A DNA stretch of 64,000 nt, from positions 1 to 64,000 of the forward strand of contig CAILJH010000035.1 of assembly GCA_903834475.1 (NCBI GenBank), given 5' to 3'. Both the position numbers and the translations under genes were made by a program. The notes under the pieces are model-generated. The model did not search any database, was not told the DNA's origin, and saw only the letters and a program-made list of their open reading frames with translations. This stretch comes from an uncultured Prolixibacteraceae bacterium (GTDB taxonomy: Bacteria > Bacteroidota > Bacteroidia > Bacteroidales > Prolixibacteraceae). Shown in pieces: positions 35,099 through 44,113 of this stretch. Each line of letters begins with the position of its first letter. The first letter of the stretch is position 1.

Positions 35099-38000
35099 AT
35101 GATTCCATTTACACATTTACATGTTCACTCTCAATACTCTATTCTGGATGGAGCAGCCAGTGTTAAAGGCCTGATTGCAAAAGCCAAAGCAGATGGCATG
35201 ACAGCCCTGGCTTTGACTGATCATGGAAATATGTTTGGAGCAAAAGAATTTTACGATGTGTGTAAAAAAGAAGGGATCAAACCCATCATTGGATGTGAAA
35301 CCTACGTTGCCGAAACCTCGCGTCACAGCAAAAAAGACGCGAAAGTTGACCGCTCGGGTTACCATTTGATTTTGCTGGCCAAAAACCTGGTTGGTTACCG
35401 GAATCTACTCAAGCTGGTGTCAGCTGCCTATACCGAAGGGTTTTACTACAAACCCCGGATCGACAAGGAACTGCTCGAAAAATATCACGAAGGACTGATT
35501 ATTTCTTCGGCCTGTCTGGGTGGCGAAGTTCCACAACACATCATGGCCGGACATCTTAACGATGCCGATGAGACGATTCAATGGTTTAAATCGGTTTTCG
35601 GCGAAGATTTTTACCTGGAACTGCAAAGGCATCCGTCAACTTTACCCGAAATGAGGCGGAATGTATATGAAAGCCAGGTTCTGGTAAATACTCAAATGCT
35701 CGAACTGGCCAAAAAACATCAGGTAAAACTCATTTGCACCAACGACATTCATTTCATCAACGAGGAAGATGCCGACGCGCACGATTTGCTCATTTGCCTC
35801 AATACCGGTAAGGATCTGGACGATCCGGCCCGGATGCGTTACACCAAACAGGAGTGGTTTAAAACCACTGCCGAAATGAATGCATTGTTTGCAGATGTTC
35901 CTGAAGCATTGATCAATACACAGGAAATCACAGATAAGATCGAATCCTATGATTTAAACTCCTCGCCAATCATGCCTCTTTTTCCTATTCCTGAAGATTT
36001 CGGGAAACTGGATGATTACCGTGCCCGATTCAATGAAGAAATGTTGCGCGAAGAATTTGGTGAGGAAGCTTTCAAAGATCAGGGAGGATACGATAAAGTA
36101 GTGAGGGTAAAACTCGAATCCGATTACCTCGCTCTCCTGACTTGGAATGGGGCTAAAGTGAGGTATCCGCAACCATTTTCAGATGAGCTCCTCGAACGCA
36201 TTGAATTCGAATTGAATACAATCAAGACCATGGGTTTCCCGGGCTACTTCCTGATTACCCAGGATTTCATCAACGAGGCGCGGAAGATGGACGTGTTGGT
36301 TGGACCGGGCCGTGGTTCGGCTGCCGGGTCGGTGGTATCATATTGCGTGGGTATTACCAACATCGATCCGTTAAAGTACGATTTGCTGTTCGAGCGGTTT
36401 CTGAATCCCGACCGTGTTTCGATGCCTGACGTGGATATTGACTTCGATGATGATGGACGCCAGAAAGTGCTTGATTACGTGACCAATAAATACGGAAAAG
36501 ACAAAGTAGCTCACATTTGTACCTTCGGGACCATGGCCACCAAAATGGCAATCAAAGATGTTGCGCGGGTTCTGAAACTTCCGCTTTCGGAGGCCGACCG
36601 CCTGACTAAAATGGTTCCGGATACACCGAAAATGAATTTTTTTACTGCATATAAAGAAAGTCCGGAACTGAAAGCCGAGTTGAAATCATCCAACGAATTG
36701 ATCCGGACAACCTTGAAATTTGCGCAGACACTCGAAGGTTCGGTGCGTCAGACTGGCGTCCACGCCTGTGGAATCCTGATCAGCCGCGATCCGCTGACCG
36801 ACCATATTCCGGTGATGCTCTCCAAGGACGACGAAAACCTTCTGACGACCCAATTCGACGGGAAATATGTAGAAGACATTGGTTTGCTCAAGATGGATTT
36901 TCTTGGACTCAAAACACTTTCCGTTATCAAGGAAACGGTTGAAAATATCAAGCTTTCGCGCGGAATCACAGTCGATATGGACGATCTTCCCGAGAACGAT
37001 CCGCTCACGCTGGAACTTTTCAGCAATGGCGATACCACCGGTATTTTCCAGTTCGAGTCGCCCGGTATGAAAAAGCATTTGCGTAACCTGAAACCCAACC
37101 GTTTCGAGGATCTCGTCGCCATGAACGCGCTTTACCGTCCGGGACCTATGGAGAATGTTCCATCGTACATCAAGCGAAAACATGGTCAGGAGAAAATTGA
37201 ATATGAAAGTCCATTGATGGAACCCTACCTGAACGACACCTACGGAATTACCGTTTATCAGGAACAGGTGATGCTTCAGTCGCGGGCGCTGGCTGGTTTT
37301 ACCCGTGGCGATTCCGATTCGCTCCGCAAAGCGATGGGTAAAAAGCAGATTTATCAGATGGATAAACTGAAAGAAAAGTTTCATGTGGGCTGCATGAATA
37401 ATCCAAAGTTTATTGAAGGTTGCCTTGTTGGAAACAAAGATCCGGATAAGCTGATCGATAAAATATGGAAAGACTGGGAAGCATTTGCCAGTTATGCCTT
37501 CAACAAATCGCATTCGGTTTGTTATGCCGCGGTAGCTTACCAGACCGGCTATTTAAAAGCACATTATCCGGCCGAATTTATGGCTGCCAACATGAGCCGG
37601 AACCTCAGCAACATTACTGAAATTTCGAAGCTGATGGAAGAATGCAAGCGGATGAAGATGAATGTTCTGGGACCTGATGTGAGCGAGAGTTATACCAAAT
37701 TTACTGTAAACAAATCGGGAAATATCCGCTTTGGAATGGCTGCAGTGAAAGGTGTGGGTGAAGGTGCCGTTCAGGATATCATCAAAGCGCGGAAAGGCGG
37801 CACGTTCAAGGATATTTATGATTTTGTGGAACGGGTGAACCTTCAGTCGGTCAACAAAAAAAACATCGAAGCACTGGCCATGGCCGGAGCATTCGATTCA
37901 TTTAAAAAACATACCCGAAGCCAGTTTTTTGCTCCGGATGACAACGACCTGACGTTTGTCGAAAAGCTGATCAGGTACGGCAACAAGATGCAATACGAGA

Positions 38001-38740
38001 GCAACAACATGCAGCCGTCGCTTTTTGGTGAAATCATGGCAGGACAGTCGGTTCAGAAGCCCGAACCTCAGCCGGTTCCGGAATGGCCGGATTTGATTCT
38101 GCTCGAAAAAGAGAAAAATCTGGTCGGTGTTTACCTCACTTCGCATCCGCTCGACCGGTATAAAGTCGAAATTGAAACCCTGGCGACCAAAGATATTACG
38201 TTTAAAGATCTGAACAGCAACATTGATGCGCTGAAAGGCAGGGAAATGACGTTTGTCGGGATGGTGACCGAAGCGCGAGAAAGTTTTGGCAAAACCGGAA
38301 AACCATACAGCCAGATTGTTCTGACCGATTATACCGATTCGTATAAATTCTTTTTCTTTGCCAAAGACTATGTCGAGTTTGGCAAGTATTGCAAACCCGG
38401 ACTCTACCTGATGGTTAAAGGTTTGGTTCAAAACCGTTATGGAGGCGATCAGCTCGAATTTAAGGTGAGCCGGATCGAACTGATGGAAGAAATCCGTGAG
38501 AAATACTTTAAAAGCATTACGGTGAAAATCCCACTTACTGCTCTTACAGGCGAAGTTATTTCCGATCTTGAACGGCTGACCTTGAATAGCAAGGGAAAGT
38601 CGTTGCTACGATTTGATATCATTGATCTCGAAACAAAAATGGTGGTTAATCTGTTTTCAAGAAATACAAGGATTGAAATCACAGACGAATTGCTTTCGTA
38701 TTTTGAGAAACATGATGATCTTGTTTTTAAAATTAATTAG
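35099..38740 (+). CDS. dnaE: DNA polymerase III alpha subunit
   Basis: Replicative polymerase, 1213 residues from ATG 35099. A TTG at 35081 lies 10 bases after AAGGAG and is a possible alternative start, but the ATG begins at the conserved MIPFTHLHVHSQYSILDG. The PHP domain covers the first ~290 residues (HVHSQYS, DHGNM); the polymerase core holds GPGRGSAAGSVVSY and the catalytic Asp-rich PDVDIDFDDDGR; then the tandem HhH and an OB-fold (ALKGREMTFVGMV). It extends the chromosome with the sliding clamp. Single-gene unit followed 58 bases later by trxA. Confidence 0.97.
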   Translation: MIPFTHLHVHSQYSILDGAASVKGLIAKAKADGMTALALTDHGNMFGAKEFYDVCKKEGIKPIIGCETYVAETSRHSKKDAKVDRSGYHLILLAKNLVGYRNLLKLVSAAYTEGFYYKPRIDKELLEKYHEGLIISSACLGGEVPQHIMAGHLNDADETIQWFKSVFGEDFYLELQRHPSTLPEMRRNVYESQVLVNTQMLELAKKHQVKLICTNDIHFINEEDADAHDLLICLNTGKDLDDPARMRYTKQEWFKTTAEMNALFADVPEALINTQEITDKIESYDLNSSPIMPLFPIPEDFGKLDDYRARFNEEMLREEFGEEAFKDQGGYDKVVRVKLESDYLALLTWNGAKVRYPQPFSDELLERIEFELNTIKTMGFPGYFLITQDFINEARKMDVLVGPGRGSAAGSVVSYCVGITNIDPLKYDLLFERFLNPDRVSMPDVDIDFDDDGRQKVLDYVTNKYGKDKVAHICTFGTMATKMAIKDVARVLKLPLSEADRLTKMVPDTPKMNFFTAYKESPELKAELKSSNELIRTTLKFAQTLEGSVRQTGVHACGILISRDPLTDHIPVMLSKDDENLLTTQFDGKYVEDIGLLKMDFLGLKTLSVIKETVENIKLSRGITVDMDDLPENDPLTLELFSNGDTTGIFQFESPGMKKHLRNLKPNRFEDLVAMNALYRPGPMENVPSYIKRKHGQEKIEYESPLMEPYLNDTYGITVYQEQVMLQSRALAGFTRGDSDSLRKAMGKKQIYQMDKLKEKFHVGCMNNPKFIEGCLVGNKDPDKLIDKIWKDWEAFASYAFNKSHSVCYAAVAYQTGYLKAHYPAEFMAANMSRNLSNITEISKLMEECKRMKMNVLGPDVSESYTKFTVNKSGNIRFGMAAVKGVGEGAVQDIIKARKGGTFKDIYDFVERVNLQSVNKKNIEALAMAGAFDSFKKHTRSQFFAPDDNDLTFVEKLIRYGNKMQYESNNMQPSLFGEIMAGQSVQKPEPQPVPEWPDLILLEKEKNLVGVYLTSHPLDRYKVEIETLATKDITFKDLNSNIDALKGREMTFVGMVTEARESFGKTGKPYSQIVLTDYTDSYKFFFFAKDYVEFGKYCKPGLYLMVKGLVQNRYGGDQLEFKVSRIELMEEIREKYFKSITVKIPLTALTGEVISDLERLTLNSKGKSLLRFDIIDLETKMVVNLFSRNTRIEITDELLSYFEKHDDLVFKIN

Positions 38741-38750
38741 GCTAATTTTG
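38720..38750 (+). promoter_or_regulatory. promoter of trxA
   Basis: CTTG at 38720-38723, then 19 bases, then exact TAATTTTG at 38743-38750: the full Bacteroidota minus-33/minus-7 pattern. It begins within the end of dnaE, 49 bases before the trxA ATG. Confidence 0.55.
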
Positions 38751-38798
38751 CGACTGAAATTAATTTTCCTGAAATTTTAACACATAAAAAATATACAG

Positions 38799-39116
38799 AT
38801 GGCTTTAGAAATTAATGATGCAAATTTTGAAGAATTGGTTCTTCAGGCCGACAAGCCGGTTTTGGTTGATTTTTGGGCCGAATGGTGTGGTCCTTGCCGC
38901 ATGGTTGGTCCTATCGTGAATGAACTTGCCGACGATTACGCCGGAAGATTGATCGTTGGAAAAGTGGATGTGGACAGCAATCCGGGAATCGCTTCCCAAT
39001 TCGGAATTCGCAACATTCCTACCATTTTATTCTTTAAAGGTGGCGTGGTTGTTGACAAACACGTTGGCGCTGCCCCAAAGACAACACTTTCTTCAAAAGT
39101 CGACAGCATTCTGTAA
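38799..39116 (+). CDS. trxA: thioredoxin
   Basis: 105 residues, the standard length, with the active site WAEWCGPCRM (Cys30, Cys33), the KVDVDSNPG and the cis-Pro region NIPTILFFKGG. Reduces protein disulfides in the cytoplasm using thioredoxin reductase. No signal peptide, so not a periplasmic family member. It has its own promoter within the dnaE tail and a strong terminator, and its ATG at 38799 needs no adjustment. Confidence 0.97.
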   Translation: MALEINDANFEELVLQADKPVLVDFWAEWCGPCRMVGPIVNELADDYAGRLIVGKVDVDSNPGIASQFGIRNIPTILFFKGGVVVDKHVGAAPKTTLSSKVDSIL

Positions 39117-39130
39117 TCCTTAGTTTCATG

Positions 39131-39170
39131 AAAAAAAGGCATAGGAAACATGGTTTCTTATGCCTTTTTT
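39131..39170 (+). terminator. rho-independent terminator after trxA
   Basis: AAAAAAGGCATAGGAAAC pairs with GTTTCTTATGCCTTTTTT around an ATG loop with one mismatch; the T run on the plus strand gives termination, and symmetry may allow both directions. Confidence 0.88.
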
Positions 39171-39276
39171 AGTTGTAGATTTGGAATGTATTCAAAATGT
39201 CCGTTGCCTGAAGGCCAACGACAAATGATATAATTCTGATAAAATTGGGTTCATTTATAAAAAGCAATATCCTTTG

Positions 39277-39296
39277 CCGTCTGCTGAAGCAGACGG
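39277..39296. repeat. short palindromic repeat upstream of the DUF58 gene
   Basis: CCGTCTGC-TGAA-GCAGACGG, 8-base perfect arms around TGAA, sitting 24 bases before the apparent start of the next gene. Elements like this are scattered in Bacteroidota genomes (general knowledge); no second copy is in the window. Confidence 0.65.
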
Positions 39297-39320
39297 GTAG
39301 GTGAGATAAATTACAGATTC

Positions 39321-40250
39321 TTGAACAATCTTCTCGACATACAGCAGTTACAGCAGTTTGATAACCTCGAATTCATCTCGAAAGAGGTGGTTGAAGGTTT
39401 TATTACCGGATTGCACCGTAGCCCCTTTCATGGGTTTTCGGTTGAATTTGCTGAGCATCGACTCTACAACACCGGCGAATCGACCAAACACCTCGACTGG
39501 AAACTGTTTGCACGGACTGACCGTTTGTTTGTGAAACAGTACGAAGAAGAAACCAACCTTCGCTGCCAGCTGGTCATCGATACTTCTTCATCCATGCTTT
39601 TTCCTTACGAAAAGGGAAAGCCATCAAAAATCAACAAGCTGGCATTCTCGGTGTATTCGGCTGCTGCAATCATCTATTTGCTCCGGCGTCAACGCGATGC
39701 GGTTGGCCTGTCACTTTTTTCTGATGAAGTTGATTTTCACTCTCAGGCGCGTCTGTCATCGGTGCATATCGATATGCTTTACAGTCAGCTGGCTAATTTG
39801 CTGAATCAGGAACAGGCCTTGCTGCAGAAGAAAACAAAAACTGTTGATGCGTTGCACATGATTGCCGAGAACATCCACAAACGATCGCTGGTCATTCTTT
39901 TCAGCGACCTGATTGAACAGGAAAGTACCGACGAATTATTCGAAGCCCTTCAGCACCTGAAATACAACAAGCACGAAGTCTTGCTTTTCCATGTGACCGA
40001 CCACCGACAGGAACGGGCATTCGATTTCAGGAACCAACCCTACCGTTTTGTGGATCTGGAATCGGGCGACCACATCAAGTTTTCCCCTCAAGACCTGAAA
40101 AATAATTACGAGAAAGCTGTTTCAGAATATTTCGAGGAATTGCGCGTCCGTTGCGGGCAGTATCACATCGATCTGGCCGAAGCAGATATCAACGAAGACT
40201 TCAAACACGTGCTTTATACTTACCTGCTGAAACGGAAAAGATTGTTTTAG
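39321..40250 (+). CDS. DUF58 domain protein (von Willebrand A-like)
   Basis: 309 residues. There is no ATG at the expected place; the frame opens after a TGA at 39285-39287, and the best start is TTG at 39321, directly followed by residues that fit the family N terminus (LDNLEF-like, VVEGFITGLHRSPFHGF). The DUF58 core reads EHRLYNTGESTKHLDWKLFARTDRLFVKQYEEETN; CQLVIDTSSSM is the MIDAS-like start of a VWA domain that covers the C-terminal two thirds. Such proteins usually partner MoxR AAA+ ATPases, but none is adjacent here. A dispersed hairpin lies just upstream and may have affected the 5' end. Confidence 0.85.
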   Translation: MNNLLDIQQLQQFDNLEFISKEVVEGFITGLHRSPFHGFSVEFAEHRLYNTGESTKHLDWKLFARTDRLFVKQYEEETNLRCQLVIDTSSSMLFPYEKGKPSKINKLAFSVYSAAAIIYLLRRQRDAVGLSLFSDEVDFHSQARLSSVHIDMLYSQLANLLNQEQALLQKKTKTVDALHMIAENIHKRSLVILFSDLIEQESTDELFEALQHLKYNKHEVLLFHVTDHRQERAFDFRNQPYRFVDLESGDHIKFSPQDLKNNYEKAVSEYFEELRVRCGQYHIDLAEADINEDFKHVLYTYLLKRKRLF

Positions 40251-40255
40251 AGAGA

Positions 40256-40292
40256 AGCCCCTCTACAACCTCTCCCCAAAAGGGAAGGGGGC
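40256..40292. repeat. CCCCT-type dispersed repeat
   Basis: GCCCCTCTACAACCTCTCCCC followed by AAAAGGGAAGGGGGC, a hairpin just after the DUF58 stop. Same class as 16915 and 59843; it may serve as a terminator. Confidence 0.65.
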
Positions 40293-40312
40293 ACGTTCCC
40301 GAAATCTGGTTG

Positions 40313-40380
40313 CGTCATGCTGAATTTATTTCAGCATACAACCGACAAACAATAGATCCCGAAATAAATTCGGGATGACG
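40313..40380. repeat. dispersed composite palindrome, 68 bp
   Basis: The outer arms CGTCATGCTGAATTTATTTC (40313-40332) and GAAATAAATTCGGGATGACG (40361-40380) are inverted with two mismatches in twenty. Each arm also forms its own hairpin (ATGCTGAATTTATTTCAGCAT and ATCCCGAAATAAATTCGGGAT). Related to 18234-18323 and 1074-1142. Confidence 0.8.
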
Positions 40381-40404
40381 GATTGCATGGATCGAAGCAC
40401 TTTT

Positions 40405-40440
40405 AAGCCCCCTCTTGGGTAGGGGGTTTTGGGGGAGGCT
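40405..40440. repeat. CCCCT-type dispersed repeat
   Basis: GCCCCCTCTTGGGTAGGGGG then TTTTGGGGGAGGCT, between the DUF58 gene and the stop of the convergent phosphatase gene. Related to the other CCCCT elements. Confidence 0.6.
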
Positions 40441-40441
40441 T

Positions 40442-41503
40442 CTATTTTTTTTCAAACAAATCGCAACTAATCGGATAGTGATCGGAATGGTTAAGGCTGG
40501 AAACCTCAAAATTATAACTGGTAAATCTGGGGCTGTATAAAATATAGTCGATTCGGAACGATGGCAATTTCCCATTGTAGGTATTGGCTGTTCCTTTTCC
40601 GGATTCCGTAAAAGAATCTTTCAAATCACCACGAACCGTTCGGTAGGCAAACGATACCGGCGTATCGTTGAAATCACCGCAAACAATTACCGGGTAACGA
40701 CATTGATTGAGATGCTCACGGAGGGTTGCAGCCTGCTCGGCCCTTTTAATCAAAGCCTTTCTGAATTTCAGGCTGATCTCCAGAAATTTGTTTTTTGTTT
40801 CAACCTGATTATCAAAATCGATGGAGTCTATGGTATTGATCTCTTTGGGCTGGAGTTGATACGATTGCAAATGGCAGTTATATATCCTTACCGTATCCGA
40901 ATTCATTAGGATATCTGTAAAAATGATCATGTTCCCTGAGTTTACAAATCGGATTTCACCCATATTCACGATTGGGAAACGGGTCAGGGTAAGCTGTCCT
41001 CCGGCATTGCTGCTATGCGCCAGCTGCATGTGACTGATATCCCCAAGCTTGGTGTTATTGATGTCGAAAATCTGACGTTTATTGAGCCGGACTTCCTGAA
41101 GGCAAATGATATCGGCATCTTCCTGCCTTAGGAAATCAAGGATATGATCGGCATTTTCCTTATTTGGGAATTCTGTGGCACCCATAAAATACCGGACATT
41201 GTAACTGGTAATCCTGATTCCTTTTTCAGTGGTTGTTTTGCCTGAAAATTGAAGGTAATTGCCAATGTGCTGGTATCCGGCAAGGATGGTAAAGATTGAA
41301 AAGAGAGTGAACCAGGGTTTTATGATCACCCAAAGGACAATGAAAACCAGGTTGACAACCAGCAGATATGGATAGGCAATTCCGAACAGTGCTGCAAACC
41401 AAAGCTTCTCGGGACTGAGAAAAACCGAAACTGAAGCGATTCCCAGCGAGAAAACAGCGACCAGATTAAAGAACAGCAGCGTATATATCAGAAATTGCTT
41501 CAA
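40442..41503 (-). CDS. membrane-linked endonuclease/exonuclease/phosphatase family protein
   Basis: 353 residues. Residues 1-95 hold two to three transmembrane helices (FLIYTLLFFNLVAVFSL and others), so the catalytic domain is probably tethered. The domain has the EEP signature residues: ITSYNVRYF, DADIICLQEVRL (metal Glu), VICGDFNDTP and NHSDHYPI (catalytic His). The family cleaves phosphodiesters, ranging from DNA repair to phospholipids or inositol phosphates; with a membrane anchor in Bacteroidota the substrate is unclear. prmC follows upstream on the same strand, separated by 81 bases. A TATATTTG box lies 52 bases upstream. Confidence 0.85.
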   Translation of the reverse strand: MKQFLIYTLLFFNLVAVFSLGIASVSVFLSPEKLWFAALFGIAYPYLLVVNLVFIVLWVIIKPWFTLFSIFTILAGYQHIGNYLQFSGKTTTEKGIRITSYNVRYFMGATEFPNKENADHILDFLRQEDADIICLQEVRLNKRQIFDINNTKLGDISHMQLAHSSNAGGQLTLTRFPIVNMGEIRFVNSGNMIIFTDILMNSDTVRIYNCHLQSYQLQPKEINTIDSIDFDNQVETKNKFLEISLKFRKALIKRAEQAATLREHLNQCRYPVIVCGDFNDTPVSFAYRTVRGDLKDSFTESGKGTANTYNGKLPSFRIDYILYSPRFTSYNFEVSSLNHSDHYPISCDLFEKK

Positions 41504-41554
41504 CCGAATTTTTGTTTTGTGCCAACATCACCTTTCGACAAGCGACGCCTATGA

Positions 41555-41562
41555 CAAATATA
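41555..41562 (-). promoter_or_regulatory. minus-seven box TATATTTG
   Basis: Exact TAnnTTTG box 52 bases upstream of the phosphatase-family gene, leaving a leader of about 45 bases; no good minus-33 match. Confidence 0.4.
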
Positions 41563-41584
41563 GGAAATATTGAACAGCAACAGG

Positions 41585-42445
41585 TCAGTATTTCAAGGGC
41601 TTTTCGAGTGCTGCCCGAATCATCCGGTCTTTTCCGTTGATATCTTTTTTTAGTAAAACTTCCGAAAATCCTTTTTCCTGAAGCATCCGGGAACATTCTT
41701 TTCCAAAGGCTTCGTTGAGTTCGAAATACAAACGGCCACCGTCATTCAGTTGGACCCTTGCAAAATCAGCGATCCGTTCATAAAATATCAGTGGATTCTC
41801 ATCGGAAACAAACAGCGCAAGTTCCGGCTCGAATTCCAATACATTTTTCTCCATCAGCAATTTTTCCGTTTCCCTGACATACGGCGGATTGCTGACAATG
41901 ATATCCAGTTCCGGAATCTTAATTTCAGGTGATAATTTCAAAATATCGTATTCAAACAGGGCAACATCCGTTGAGTTTAGTTCCGAATTCAGGCGTGCAG
42001 TTTCGAGGCAAACGGGCGAAATGTCGCATGCCAGAACGGTTGACAGCGGAATGGTTTTCCGGAGTGAAATGGCAATGCAGCCGGTTCCGGTACCGATATC
42101 CAGGATAGTTGGTCTGGCCAGTTTATTTTCCTGAATGATCCATTGAACCAGTTCTTCTGTTTCGGGGCGCGGAATCAGCACTTCAGGAGCAGTCCTGAAA
42201 GGCAGACCATAAAATTCGGTTTCACCCAGAATGTACTGGATGGGTTCATGGTTTTTCAGGCGACCAAGGATTTGACTCATGCTTAGCAATTCTTCCGCAG
42301 TCAGTTTTTCATCTTTAGAGAGTAAAAATTGAGTACGCGAATATCCTTTCAGCTTTTCGAAAATCAGGAAGATCAGGCTTTCTGTTTCCTCGGGTGAATA
42401 AATTTCTGCCAATTCTTTTCGGATGGATGCAATACCTGCCTTCAT
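41585..42445 (-). CDS. prmC: release factor glutamine methyltransferase (PrmC)
   Basis: 286 residues. N-terminal helical substrate domain, then a class I SAM-methyltransferase with ILDIGTGTGCIAI and the NPPY motif (VSNPPYVRE) that selects the glutamine side chain of peptide-release factors. It modifies RF1 and RF2 at the GGQ loop. The first residue follows a TAATTTTG promoter box at 42453-42460 by only 7 bases, suggesting a nearly leaderless transcript or a slightly later start. It lies back to back with ribD. Confidence 0.95.
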   Translation of the reverse strand: MKAGIASIRKELAEIYSPEETESLIFLIFEKLKGYSRTQFLLSKDEKLTAEELLSMSQILGRLKNHEPIQYILGETEFYGLPFRTAPEVLIPRPETEELVQWIIQENKLARPTILDIGTGTGCIAISLRKTIPLSTVLACDISPVCLETARLNSELNSTDVALFEYDILKLSPEIKIPELDIIVSNPPYVRETEKLLMEKNVLEFEPELALFVSDENPLIFYERIADFARVQLNDGGRLYFELNEAFGKECSRMLQEKGFSEVLLKKDINGKDRMIRAALEKPLKY

Positions 42446-42572
42446 TTTATACCAAAATTAATTTTAATTCGATCCAGAGCTGTATCTGGTGTATTGCCGG
42501 TGGATTGAAATGTTTAGGACAAACGAGTGTGCGAAGATTGTCTTATTGCAGTTCTCCAATCGGTATTATTGT

Positions 42573-42580
42573 TATTTTTG
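42573..42580 (+). promoter_or_regulatory. minus-seven box of ribD
   Basis: Exact TATTTTTG 21 bases before the ribD ATG at 42602. It excludes the longer open frame that starts at 42527. Confidence 0.45.
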
Positions 42581-42601
42581 GCAAAGTTAATTTTTTCGCT
42601 G

Positions 42602-43660
42602 ATGAGTACTCCGCAAATCTTTATGCAACGCTGTCTCGAACTGGCACTTCTTGGAATGGGCGATGTGGCTCCCAATCCGATGGTCGGTTGCGTCATCGTG
42701 TGCGATGGAATCATCATTGGCGAAGGTTATCACGAAAAAATTGGCGGGCCGCATGCCGAAGTGAATGCCATCCGTTCGGTAAAAAATCCTGAACTGCTGG
42801 AGAAGTCAACACTGTATGTTTCGCTCGAACCATGCGCACATCACGGCAGAACGCCTCCCTGTGCTGATTTGATTATTGAAAGCCGGATTCCGCAGGTGGT
42901 CGTTGGTACAGTTGACCCGTTTGCAACGGTTGCCGGAAAAGGAATAGAACGAATGGTGACTGCTGGAATAGATGTTGAGGTAGGCTTGCTCGAAGCTGAA
43001 TGCCGCAATCTGAACCGCCGGTTTTTTACCTTTCACGAGAAAAAGCGCCCGTATATTCTTCTGAAATGGGCGCAAACACTCGATGGATTTATTGATACCG
43101 ACCGGACCGAAACCCAGCATCCGACCTGGATTACCAATGCATTGTCAAAAAGGTTAGTTCACAAACAGCGTTCCGAAGAATCGGCTATTTTAATTGGAAC
43201 CAATACTGCCGAATTCGACAATCCGGCACTGACTGTGCGCGAATGGACCGGAAATCAACCTATCCGTTTAGTGATTGATCGCACCGGAAGACTCGATCCT
43301 GCTTTGCATATTTTCGACGATAAAGCGCCAACATGGGTTTTTACTGAAATGAGTACACGGGGAACAGGAAACAGAAAATACATCACGCTGGACTTTGACC
43401 GGGACATCCTACCGCAAATGCTTTCGGAATTGTATCAGAGGAATATTCTCTCGGTGGTGGTGGAAGGCGGAGGCATCTTACTCAACAGTTTTCTTGAGAA
43501 TGGTTTGTGGGACGAGGCCTTTGTATATACCGGCAACCAGTTCTTCGGAAAAGGTGTTGCTGCGCCCCAGATTTCAGGAGAAACGATTGGGTTTGAAATA
43601 CTGGACGATTGCAGATTGCATGTGCGGAGAAATAAGTCAGAACACGATTTTAAGGATTAA
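42602..43660 (+). CDS. ribD: bifunctional pyrimidine deaminase/reductase (RibD)
   Basis: 352 residues from the ATG at 42602. Riboflavin pathway: the zinc-dependent deaminase half has GGPHAEVNAI and LEPCAHHGRTPPC (zinc His/Cys set), and the C-terminal reductase half has WITNALSKRLVHKQR, VGTNTA-like ILIGTNTA and VVEGGGILLNSF. It converts the GTP-derived diamino-pyrimidine to the ribitylamino form. The last codons (from QNTIL-like to DFKD) fall inside a GxxExxY-associated inverted repeat starting at 43638, so the C terminus may have been altered. Divergent from prmC. Confidence 0.95.
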   Translation: MSTPQIFMQRCLELALLGMGDVAPNPMVGCVIVCDGIIIGEGYHEKIGGPHAEVNAIRSVKNPELLEKSTLYVSLEPCAHHGRTPPCADLIIESRIPQVVVGTVDPFATVAGKGIERMVTAGIDVEVGLLEAECRNLNRRFFTFHEKKRPYILLKWAQTLDGFIDTDRTETQHPTWITNALSKRLVHKQRSEESAILIGTNTAEFDNPALTVREWTGNQPIRLVIDRTGRLDPALHIFDDKAPTWVFTEMSTRGTGNRKYITLDFDRDILPQMLSELYQRNILSVVVEGGGILLNSFLENGLWDEAFVYTGNQFFGKGVAAPQISGETIGFEILDDCRLHVRRNKSEHDFKD

Positions 43661-43677
43661 AGGATAGACAGGATTAT
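43638..43677 (+). repeat. left inverted repeat of a GxxExxY cassette
   Basis: A 40-base sequence starting CAGAACACGATT and containing ATTAAAGGAT aligns, inverted, with 44179-44218 at 33 of 40 positions. It overlaps the 3' end of ribD. The pair encloses the GxxExxY gene. Confidence 0.75.
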
Positions 43678-44087
43678 TCAGATTTCCTGAATTTGAAATC
43701 TTCTTTGCTTACCAGTTTTTTGTTGTAAACTCTCTTGAATTCCAGACTCAAGTTTCCAAAATTGATCAAAAGTCCATCGGCCATATTATAGGCTTCAAGG
43801 TAATTAATGGCCTGTGCTTTATGCACCCCTTCTAACTTTTCTACTGCTTTTAACTCAACCATTACACATTCTTCCACAAAAAAATCCACTCTACGTGTTC
43901 CAATTTGCTCGTCCCGGTAAAAAATGGGCATTTCTTTTTCACGTTCAAAGGCCAAATTCTGCCAAGCCAACTCAATGGCCAGTGCCCGTTGGTAAATCAC
44001 TTCCTGAAACCCATTACCAAGTGTGCTTTGAACCTGCATAGCGCAGCCAATAATTTTGTGAGTCAATTGATCGATTTCATTTTCCAT
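43674..44087 (-). CDS. GxxExxY protein, PD-(D/E)XK-like
   Basis: 137 residues with the eponymous GFQEVIY motif in GNGFQEVIYQRAL, and a later DFFVEE...VELKAV that looks like the Asp and Glu-x-Lys of a PD-(D/E)XK nuclease core. GxxExxY proteins are common, of unknown function, often in repeats or near mobile DNA. Here the gene sits between two inverted 40-base repeats with a further inverted 13-base pair inside its upstream region, so it looks like a small mobile cassette. Its stop falls in the left repeat. No mobilisation enzyme is seen. Confidence 0.88.
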   Translation of the reverse strand: MENEIDQLTHKIIGCAMQVQSTLGNGFQEVIYQRALAIELAWQNLAFEREKEMPIFYRDEQIGTRRVDFFVEECVMVELKAVEKLEGVHKAQAINYLEAYNMADGLLINFGNLSLEFKRVYNKKLVSKEDFKFRKSE

Positions 44088-44113
44088 ATGACTTTCTCTT
44101 TTAAATTAATTGT

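Noticed and set aside
36686-37513. 275-residue frame opposite dnaE
   Set aside because: It is the shadow of a strongly conserved polymerase gene and has no recognisable fold.
37898-38431. 177-residue frame opposite dnaE
   Set aside because: Shadow of dnaE; residue composition is unlike real proteins.
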